A stretch of DNA of 5,145 nucleotides from an uncultured Bacteroidales bacterium (GTDB lineage Bacteria; Bacteroidota; Bacteroidia; Bacteroidales; Paludibacteraceae): positions 1 through 5,145 of the forward strand of contig CADCCH010000059.1 in assembly GCA_902799875.1 (NCBI GenBank). The letters run 5' to 3'. A model generated the notes under the pieces. It was given only the letters and a program-made list of their open reading frames with translations, searched no databases and was not told where the DNA came from. The stretch's first letter is position 1; every line of letters begins with the position of its first letter. This document shows, in pieces, positions 1 through 4,747 of this stretch. The translations under genes were made by a program, and so were the position numbers.

Positions 1-7
1 TTTAGTT

Positions 8-892
8 ATGAAAGTATTATCGTATATTAGCACAACAATCCTTGGACTGATGTTCTTGCTCTCGGCTTTTGCTAAAGCTTGGGATGCGGAAGCTTTTGCC
101 GATATGTTATTGCTGTACGGTCAGCCTTGGTTTAGTATTGGTGCTCCCCTTGTTATTTGTGTGGAAGCCGTATTGGGAACGGCTTTATTGCTGCGTGTGC
201 AGCCTCGTTATAGCGCATTGGCGGCAGATGTCTTCTTGATAAGCGTTAGTGTCGTTTTTGCCTATGGAGTTGTCGCGAAAGGAATCCATGACTGCGGTTG
301 TTTTGGCGCGCTTTCCAGATACTATACTTCGAGCCCGTGGATGACGTTTGTGCGAAATGCGGTGTTTGGACTGATTTCTATTCCTGCTTTGATGGAGCAA
401 CCGAAGTCTGAAACGTATGTCTGGCAGAAATTGACCTTGGGCGTTGGTGTTGCTGCTATAGCTTCTTTCATCTGCGGTTTGGCTATGAGGGACTCGTTCG
501 AGTTGCCGAAACAGTCTCTGGTGGAGAATGAGGACGATCGGGCACAAACGATGGAGAAATTGAAAGCCGTTTATCCCTTTGATGCTGATTCGTCATACGT
601 GGTCTATTTGTTTTCTTTCTCATGTGCGTATTGCCAAAATTCATTTGCGAATGTGCAGCAATACCAGCAGTTTCACGCTGTCGATAAAGTAGTCGGTATA
701 GCCGTAGAAGACGAGGAGGCGAAGGAGCGGTTTTATCGTATCTATCAACCCCAAATAGAGATCCGTACAATACCGCAAAAAGAGATGATGAACATTACCA
801 ACGTATTGCCTATTGGATTGCTGATAATGGGGGATTCTATACGAAATGCAGAGTCTGGAATGATCACTTCACCCGGTATTTTTATAAAATAA
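8..892 (+). CDS. MauE/DoxX-like membrane protein fused to a thioredoxin-like CxxC domain
   Basis: The 294-residue protein has two parts. Residues 1-160 hold about five hydrophobic segments (near 5-23, 43-62, 68-90, 112-128 and 141-159) and the motif DCGCFG at 95-100, typical of MauE-like proteins in the DoxX/VKOR-like membrane group. Residues 185-294 look like a thioredoxin fold: a beta strand (SYVVYLFSFS), then C206-A-Y-C209, and a proline at 268 in the position of the usual cis-Pro loop (NVLPIGLLI). From family knowledge, such fusions are thought to handle disulfide or thiol chemistry at the cytoplasmic membrane, with the CxxC domain outside. The substrate is unknown. The ATG at 8 gives a sensible first helix with one Lys ahead of it, and only 7 upstream bases are visible, so promoter and upstream partners cannot be judged. 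The gene stops at TAA 890-892, just before a terminator, so it is probably last or alone in its unit. Confidence 0.8.
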   Translation: MKVLSYISTTILGLMFLLSAFAKAWDAEAFADMLLLYGQPWFSIGAPLVICVEAVLGTALLLRVQPRYSALAADVFLISVSVVFAYGVVAKGIHDCGCFGALSRYYTSSPWMTFVRNAVFGLISIPALMEQPKSETYVWQKLTLGVGVAAIASFICGLAMRDSFELPKQSLVENEDDRAQTMEKLKAVYPFDADSSYVVYLFSFSCAYCQNSFANVQQYQQFHAVDKVVGIAVEDEEAKERFYRIYQPQIEIRTIPQKEMMNITNVLPIGLLIMGDSIRNAESGMITSPGIFIK

Positions 893-898
893 CACAAA

Positions 899-936
899 AA
901 AGTGGCATACACTATTGTGTATGTCGTTTTTTTTTT
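899..936 (+). terminator. Rho-independent terminator after the MauE-like gene
   Basis: A 9-bp stem (904-912 with 917-925, one G-T pair) closes on the four-base loop TATT at 913-916 and is followed by ten T residues at 927-936. The A run before the stem (about 895-901) can pair with the T run and lengthen the hairpin. It begins about 7-12 bases after the stop codon at 892, so it should end transcription of the upstream gene. Confidence 0.85.
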
Positions 937-945
937 GTAACTTTG
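915..945 (+). promoter_or_regulatory. Bacteroidota-type sigma-ABfr promoter for the PCMD-glycosyltransferase unit
   Basis: TAACTTTG at 938-945 matches the Bacteroidota -7 consensus TAnnTTTG exactly. TTG at 915-917 lies 20 bases upstream, close to the expected place of the -33 TTTG/TTG element. Transcription would start a few bases after 945, leaving a leader of roughly 20 bases before the ATG at 969. The promoter's spacer is the terminator stem and T tract, so the two signals are physically merged. Confidence 0.7.
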
Positions 946-968
946 CAGCCTAATTTGGATTGATGTGT

Positions 969-2066
969 ATGAAAATGAATAATAACTATTCAAAAGCATT
1001 GCTTTTGTTACTGATGATGGCGGCGCTTCCGATGGCTGCGCAGCAGTTACCGGATCCGCATTTTGAGAACTGGGGGGATAAGTTCAACGGCGATAAACAG
1101 CTGACCGATTGGCATGGCTCTAATGTGAACCAAGCGGGTTTTAAGTTTACGTTTATGTACCAAAAACCGGGGCGCACCGGATATAGTGCATATGTGACAG
1201 ACCGTGCAGTCGGTATCCCCAAACTGGGTATCGGCGCTATCGGACCCGGTTATCTGTCTTTAGGTACACCGTGGCAATACCTCAAGGGCTTGAATGTCAG
1301 CGGAGCTACTGCCGGTACCGAGGGTGGTATCCCTTGGAAATATCGTCCCGATACCTTGGCGGTATGGATCAAACGTGTGGGACCTGCGCCGGAGAAAGAG
1401 GATTTTCATCTGCTCTATTATGCGTGGTCCGGTAATTCGAAGGGCACGGAGTATAAGAACAAAAAAGGCGGTTGTACGGCTACAGAGCGCATCAATGAGG
1501 AGTCGGACATTCGCCAGAAGACCGATGGCAACGAGTGTACGGTAGAGGTCCATGCTAAGCAGATTGCGGAAGGATGGCACCGTGCGCGGGCGAAGTATGA
1601 CGAATGGACGCTGATCAAAGTGCCTATTCTGTATATGAACGACGCGAAGCCGACGATGTGTAACGTCATCTTCTCTGCCGGTAACTATCCCGCTTTCCGC
1701 GCCAACGATGGTATGTTTGATGGCAATGCACTCTATGTCGATGACGTAGAGCTCATCTACTCCTCACGCATTGATAAACTGCTGGTTAACGGCAAAGAGT
1801 GGAAGGATTTCAACCCCGATACCGATAAACTTCAAACACTCAAACTGTCACACAGCGAAGCGCAAACGATTAAACTTACTGCTCTTCGCGGTATCGGCAG
1901 TCTGACGAATATCAAAGCTCAGACCGCACGTTTCAACGGACGCAGACTCGACAGTCAGGAGATGACGATCGTTCCGGGTGAGGTGAACGGCAAACCTTGG
2001 GTCATCACCGTCAAAGCCGAAGATGGCTCTTCTACGCATGTCTATAAAATCAAAATCGTCTCGTAA
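969..2066 (+). CDS. secreted PCMD-domain protein (putative carbohydrate-binding)
   Basis: With the ATG at 969 the protein has 365 residues. Residues 1-24 form a signal peptide: K2 and K9, a Leu-rich core at 11-20, and a cleavage site after MAA before QQ. No lipobox cysteine is present. The mature part starts LPDPHFENWG and ends the first domain with FDGNALYVDDVELIY (to about residue 264), hallmarks of the PCMD family (putative carbohydrate metabolism domain), a jelly-roll fold found in surface or periplasmic Bacteroidota proteins. Residues 265-365 form a second, beta-rich domain ending in ITVKAEDGSSTHVYKIKIV, like bacterial cadherin/Ig-like sandwiches. Ligand and enzymatic activity are unknown. 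The start is uncertain: TTG 960, ATG 963, ATG 969 and ATG 975 are all in frame. I prefer 969 or 975 because the predicted transcript starts near 950. The stop overlaps the start of the glycosyltransferase, so the pair is probably co-translated. Confidence 0.82.
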   Translation: MKMNNNYSKALLLLLMMAALPMAAQQLPDPHFENWGDKFNGDKQLTDWHGSNVNQAGFKFTFMYQKPGRTGYSAYVTDRAVGIPKLGIGAIGPGYLSLGTPWQYLKGLNVSGATAGTEGGIPWKYRPDTLAVWIKRVGPAPEKEDFHLLYYAWSGNSKGTEYKNKKGGCTATERINEESDIRQKTDGNECTVEVHAKQIAEGWHRARAKYDEWTLIKVPILYMNDAKPTMCNVIFSAGNYPAFRANDGMFDGNALYVDDVELIYSSRIDKLLVNGKEWKDFNPDTDKLQTLKLSHSEAQTIKLTALRGIGSLTNIKAQTARFNGRRLDSQEMTIVPGEVNGKPWVITVKAEDGSSTHVYKIKIVS

Positions 2067-3319
2067 TGGATTTCTCTTCCTTACATATAGTTGATTATAT
2101 CCTCCTTGGGTCGCTTCTGCTGCTCTTTGTGCTGCAGATGTATTTCTATATCCGCTATCTCGCTGCTCCGGCACGCAAGATGCGTAGAGATAAAAAATCT
2201 GAAATCTCAAATCTGAAAAACGAAGTTAATCGCGCCCTTGCGGCAGAGAAATCTCAAATCTCCGAAGGAGTTACCGTCATCCTCGCTGCCCATAACGAGT
2301 CCTATAATCTCTCGCAATACCTGCAGGCTTTGCTTTCGCAGGACTATCCCCTCTATGAGGTGATCGTGGTGGATGATGGTTCGGAGGACAGTACGCGCGA
2401 TGTGGTGGAGAGATACATGACTTCCGACCCGCGTCTCAAGATGTCTTTCGTGCCGTACGGAGCACGGGTTCGTTCAACCAAGAAACTGGCTATCACCCTT
2501 GCAGCCAAGGCAGCTAAATACGATTATCTCTTGCTCACCGATGCGGACTGCGTGCCCGAATCCTCCCGCTGGATCTCTGAGATGATGAGCGGGTTTGAGC
2601 CCTCAACTCTCAAAAACGGAGTTAATCGCGCCCTTGCGGCAGAGAACTCTCAACACTCAACTGACATCGTCCTTGGCTTTGGTGCTTATTTCATGCACAA
2701 GAGTCATCTCAACCGCCTTGTGCAGTTTGACACCCTCTTCAACGGACTCCATTACCTCGGAGCTGCCCTCTGCGGACATCCGTATATGGGTGTGGGACGT
2801 AACTTGGCGTACAAGAAATCGCTCTTCTTTGAGTCCGGCGGTTTCTCGCATCTGATGACCACACGTGCCGGAGACGATGATCTCTTTGTCAACCATGTAG
2901 CTACGCGAACCAACACCTCGGTGGTGATCTCTCGCGAAAGTCTCACGTGGTCGCCTTCCAAACGCACTTTCAAAGAGTGGTGGCAGCAAAAACGCCGTCA
3001 TCTCTCCGTCTCGCCGCAATACCGTACGTCCACGAAGTGCCGCTTGGCGTTCGAACCCCTCACCCGTGGTTTGTTCTATGTTGCGCTGATAGGTACGCTT
3101 GTATATTATTTCCTTAGTACATCGTACATCATACCTTTGTACATCGCCTTGGGTCTTTTCCTCTTGCGGTGGATCGTGCAGACGATAATCCTCAATACTT
3201 CCGCACGTCGTTTGGGACTCAAGTCGTTTAATATGTTCTCTATCCTTTGGTTCGACATCGTCCTTCCGCTCATCAACCTCTGGATGCTCATTATTCCCAA
3301 GAAACAGACCAAATGGTAA
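2066..3319 (+). CDS. membrane-bound family 2 glycosyltransferase with two repeat-encoded inserts
   Basis: The 417-residue protein has an N-terminal helix (about 10-32), a cytosolic GT-A domain (about 68-320) and three C-terminal helices (about 335-350, 354-375, 388-408). Visible GT2 motifs are the start of the fold VTVILAAHNE (69-78), VDDGS (102-106), the metal-binding DAD (159-161), the acidic GDDD stretch (269-272) and a QxxRH version of QxxRW (Q308, R311, H312). Such enzymes move a sugar from a nucleotide-sugar donor to a lipid or polysaccharide acceptor at the inner membrane; the sugar and acceptor cannot be read from sequence. ATG 2066-2068 overlaps the previous stop by one base, which implies translational coupling. 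The oddity is two copies of an 11-residue segment, KNEVNRALAAE (51-61) and KNGVNRALAAE (183-193), encoded by an almost identical 33-bp repeat. The first is in the linker before the GT domain, the second in a loop after DAD. All catalytic motifs remain, so the enzyme is probably active. Confidence 0.9.
   Translation: MDFSSLHIVDYILLGSLLLLFVLQMYFYIRYLAAPARKMRRDKKSEISNLKNEVNRALAAEKSQISEGVTVILAAHNESYNLSQYLQALLSQDYPLYEVIVVDDGSEDSTRDVVERYMTSDPRLKMSFVPYGARVRSTKKLAITLAAKAAKYDYLLLTDADCVPESSRWISEMMSGFEPSTLKNGVNRALAAENSQHSTDIVLGFGAYFMHKSHLNRLVQFDTLFNGLHYLGAALCGHPYMGVGRNLAYKKSLFFESGGFSHLMTTRAGDDDLFVNHVATRTNTSVVISRESLTWSPSKRTFKEWWQQKRRHLSVSPQYRTSTKCRLAFEPLTRGLFYVALIGTLVYYFLSTSYIIPLYIALGLFLLRWIVQTIILNTSARRLGLKSFNMFSILWFDIVLPLINLWMLIIPKKQTKW
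2195..2262. repeat. heptad-flanked 33-bp repeat, copy 1, inside the glycosyltransferase gene
   Basis: Three heptads (AAATCTG 2195-2201, AAATCTC 2202-2208, AAATCTG 2209-2215) precede a 33-bp core at 2216-2248, and two more (AAATCTC 2249-2255 and 2256-2262) follow it. The core contains GTTAATCGCGCCCTTGCGGC. It starts exactly on a codon boundary and reads KNEVNRALAAE. Copy 2 at 2612-2644 differs at one base only. The 11-mer AAATCTCAAAT occurs twice here and once more at 4737-4747. Confidence 0.85.
2602..2662. repeat. heptad-flanked 33-bp repeat, copy 2, inside the glycosyltransferase gene
   Basis: The 33-bp core at 2612-2644 matches copy 1 at 32 of 33 bases and is read in the same frame (KNGVNRALAAE). 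Its flanks are again heptads, but of another type: CTCAACT (2602-2608) and CTCAAAA (2609-2615, running into the core) on the left, AACTCTC (2645-2651) then CTCAACA and CTCAACT (2649-2655, 2656-2662) on the right. Both flanks carry C where both flanks of copy 1 carry A, so the flanks match each other within a copy but not between copies. Confidence 0.85.
3117..3145. repeat. GTACATC heptads inside the glycosyltransferase C-terminal membrane region
   Basis: GTACATC occurs at 3117-3123, 3124-3130 and 3139-3145; the first two are directly adjacent. The piece CCTTTGTACAT at 3134-3144 recurs exactly at 3792-3802 and, inverted, at 3324-3334. In the protein this stretch encodes the start of a membrane helix (STSYIIPLYIA, about 351-361). 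It resembles the TGTACAT heptads of the spacer before the phosphorylase gene, so it may be another coding insertion, but chance in a Tyr/Ile-rich helix is possible. Confidence 0.5.
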
Positions 3320-3343
3320 GGTCATGTACAAAGGATTCCGAGG

Positions 3344-3371
3344 CGTTAATTTTGAATTTTGAATTTTTAAT
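3344..3371. repeat. AT-rich heptad array upstream of the DUF3467 gene
   Basis: Four consecutive 7-base units end in AAT: CGTTAAT (3344-3350), TTTGAAT (3351-3357), TTTGAAT (3358-3364) and TTTTAAT (3365-3371). They fill most of the 63-base gap between the glycosyltransferase stop and the DUF3467 start. On the opposite strand the units read like TTCAAA-type heptads, related to those at 4720-4747. Confidence 0.65.
3347..3354 (+). promoter_or_regulatory. possible -7 box for the DUF3467 gene, formed by the heptad array
   Basis: TAATTTTG fits TAnnTTTG and would place a transcription start about 20-25 bases before the ATG at 3383. No convincing TTTG or TTG is seen about 19 bases upstream, around 3324-3328. 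The match may simply follow from the repeat's composition, so the call is weak. Read-through from the glycosyltransferase gene is the alternative, since no terminator is visible between them. Confidence 0.3.
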
Positions 3372-3382
3372 TTAATATATCT

Positions 3383-3685
3383 ATGGCAGAAAATCAATTG
3401 AAAATCAACATTGCTCCTGACAAAGCGCAGGGCGTGTTTGCAAACCTCGCGCTTATTGCGCATACTCCCACTGAGTTCGTTCTCGATTTCGCACAACTGA
3501 TGCCCGGCATCCCGCAGGCAAACGTGGTGTCCCGTATTGTAGTGACCCCGGATCAGGCAAAGAAGATCCTCGGCGCTTTGCAAAACAACATCGGTCAGTA
3601 CGAGCAGAAATTCGGTACCATCGAACCCGTTGGACCTGCTCACGGCAGTACGCTTCCGCTCACCTTCACCGGTGGTGAAGCTTAA
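3383..3685 (+). CDS. DUF3467 family protein
   Basis: This is a complete 100-residue soluble protein with no signal peptide or membrane segment. Residues 5-85 match what I know of DUF3467: a short strand (LKINIAPDKAQGVFANLALIAHTPTEFVLDFAQLMPG is the family's recognisable N-terminal stretch, seen here at 6-42 in pieces), then VVSRIVVTPDQAKK and a helix with ALQNNIGQYEQKFG. The tail after about 85 is Gly/Pro/Thr rich and looks flexible. The family is small, common in Bacteroidota and of unknown function. The ATG at 3383 follows an AT-rich leader (AATATATCT) without a Shine-Dalgarno, normal for this phylum. The gene is bracketed by heptad repeats on both sides. Nothing in the neighbourhood assigns it a role. 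Confidence 0.88.
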   Translation: MAENQLKINIAPDKAQGVFANLALIAHTPTEFVLDFAQLMPGIPQANVVSRIVVTPDQAKKILGALQNNIGQYEQKFGTIEPVGPAHGSTLPLTFTGGEA

Positions 3686-3688
3686 GGT

Positions 3689-3830
3689 AATTAACAATTA
3701 TCAATTCACAATGAACAAAGCGTCCTAAGGGCTTTGGTACAGAATTATAAGTCCGTACAGATTCTAAAACATTGTACCAAACTTTGGTAGCCCTTTGTAC
3801 ATTGTACATTGTGAATTGTGAATTAAAAAT
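3689..3830. repeat. mirror-symmetric intergenic element with opposed heptad arrays
   Basis: The whole 153-base gap between the DUF3467 and phosphorylase genes is occupied. The left side has four heptads starting AA (AATTAAC 3689-3695, AATTATC, AATTCAC, AATGAAC to 3716). The right side has five on the opposite strand (TGTACAT 3796-3802, TGTACAT, TGTGAAT, TGTGAAT 3817-3823, TAAAAAT to 3830). CAATTCACAATG at 3702-3713 is the exact inverse of 3807-3818; AAGGGCT 3727-3733 pairs with 3789-3795; TTGGTACA 3734-3741 pairs with 3773-3780; AGAAT 3741-3745 pairs with 3761-3765. The transcript could fold into a long interrupted hairpin. No T run follows, so it is not a classic terminator. It has no reading frame, so at most it is a small non-autonomous, MITE-like element or a fixed repeat. 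Confidence 0.75.
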
Positions 3831-3838
3831 TTAATACT

Positions 3839-4717
3839 ATGAGTAAATTTTTTCCCGCTTCGCAGTTAATCATCAACGCCGATGGTTCTGCATTTCATCT
3901 CCATCTCAAACCGGAGTTCCTCGCGGACAAGGTGATCCTTGTCGGTGACCAAGACCGCGTAAACATGGTGGCTTCTTTCTTTGATGAAGGATCCATCGAG
4001 TGTAACGTTCAATCACGTGAGTTCCATACTATCACCGGTAAGTTCCAAGGCAAACGTATCTCTTGTATCTCTACCGGTATCGGAACCGATAACTGCGACA
4101 TCGTCATGAATGAGATCGATGCCCTCGCAAACATCGATTTTGAGACCCGCACGGAAAAAGAGACGAAACGAAGCCTCGACATCGTTCGTATCGGTACCTG
4201 TGGCGGTATGCAGGAGGATATTCCTCTGGGAACCTTCCTCGTTTCGCAAAAATCCATCGGTTTTGATGGCGTACTCGCTTTCTATCATGACCGCGATAAG
4301 ATTGCTGACCTCGGTTTCGAGAAAGCTTTCGTCGATTTCGTGGGTTATCCTAAGAAAGCCGCTGTGCCGTACGTAGTAGCCGCTAATCCCGAACTCGTGG
4401 ATCGCATCGCCAAGGACGATATGATGCGTGGTTGTACCATCGCTTCGAACGGTTTCTATGGCCCGCAAGGCCGTGTGCTCCGTGTTGATCTCGCGGTGCC
4501 CGACATCAACGAGAAGATCACCGCTTTCCGTTACGAAGGACAGCGTATCACCAACTATGAGATGGAAGGTTCTTGTATCGCCGGTCTCGCCCTGCATATG
4601 GGTCACCGCGCTATGACCGTCTGCTGCGTCATCGCACAGCGTAAGATCGAAGCTGCGAACACCGACTACAAACCCCGTATCAAAGAATTAGTAAAAACCG
4701 TATTAGAAAGAATCTAA
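3839..4717 (+). CDS. udp: uridine phosphorylase-type nucleoside phosphorylase
   Basis: The complete 292-residue cytosolic protein belongs to the NP-I phosphorylase family, which splits a nucleoside with phosphate into base and (deoxy)ribose 1-phosphate for salvage. Visible sites fit uridine phosphorylase by comparison with E. coli Udp: GDQDR (36-40, R40 for phosphate), R60 before EFHTITGKF, STGIG (78-82), RIGTCGG (117-123, R117 for phosphate), FYGPQGR (206-212, with Q210 and R212 in the places of the uracil-binding Gln and Arg) and YEMEGS (240-245, ribose-binding E-M-E). It is longer than the roughly 253-residue E. coli enzyme; extra residues are mainly at the N-terminus and near 100-112. The ATG at 3839 follows an AT-rich leader and the repeat element. 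The next gene, a peptidase lipoprotein, starts 7 bases after the stop, so they may share a transcript without an obvious shared pathway. Specificity for uridine over other pyrimidine nucleosides is inferred. Confidence 0.88.
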   Translation: MSKFFPASQLIINADGSAFHLHLKPEFLADKVILVGDQDRVNMVASFFDEGSIECNVQSREFHTITGKFQGKRISCISTGIGTDNCDIVMNEIDALANIDFETRTEKETKRSLDIVRIGTCGGMQEDIPLGTFLVSQKSIGFDGVLAFYHDRDKIADLGFEKAFVDFVGYPKKAAVPYVVAANPELVDRIAKDDMMRGCTIASNGFYGPQGRVLRVDLAVPDINEKITAFRYEGQRITNYEMEGSCIAGLALHMGHRAMTVCCVIAQRKIEAANTDYKPRIKELVKTVLERI

Positions 4718-4719
4718 AT

Positions 4720-4747
4720 TTCAAATGTCAAATTTCAAATCTCAAAT
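4720..4747. repeat. four tandem heptads spanning the dipeptidyl peptidase III start codon
   Basis: TTCAAAT (4720-4726), GTCAAAT (4727-4733), TTCAAAT (4734-4740) and CTCAAAT (4741-4747) follow one another without gaps. The ATG start at 4725-4727 is made at the junction of the first two units, and the array encodes the first residues (MSNFKSQ). The last part, AAATCTCAAAT, is identical to 2202-2212 and 2249-2259 in the glycosyltransferase gene. Confidence 0.8.

Noticed and set aside
1831..1848. TCAAAC-type repeats in the PCMD gene (TTCAAACACTCAAACTG region)
   Set aside because: The spacing is 8 bases rather than 7 and there are only two units, in a natural beta strand pattern. It is not convincingly part of the heptad family.
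1763..2066. Type IX secretion C-terminal signal on the PCMD protein
   Set aside because: The last domain ends like cadherin/Ig-like sandwiches (VKAEDGSSTHVYKIKIV) and lacks the Gly/Lys-rich pattern of known T9SS C-terminal domains; I cannot support it.
2231..2244. Hairpin in the 33-bp core (CGC...GCG around GCCCTT)
   Set aside because: Only about 3-4 pairs are possible. The core is not palindromic, so it is not a REP or RPE-type hairpin.
2195..2665. CRISPR-like array
   Set aside because: The repeat cores are almost 400 bases apart, the intervening sequence is conserved protein-coding sequence, and no cas genes are present.
2657..3697. A 346-codon open frame on the minus strand across the glycosyltransferase end and DUF3467 gene
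   Set aside because: It is antisense to two clearly recognised proteins, its translation is Arg/Glu-rich without any recognisable domain, and it runs across a gene boundary and heptad array. It is a shadow frame.
4013..4606. A 197-codon open frame on the minus strand within the phosphorylase gene
   Set aside because: It is wholly antisense to a protein with all uridine phosphorylase motifs intact, and its translation shows no family resemblance.
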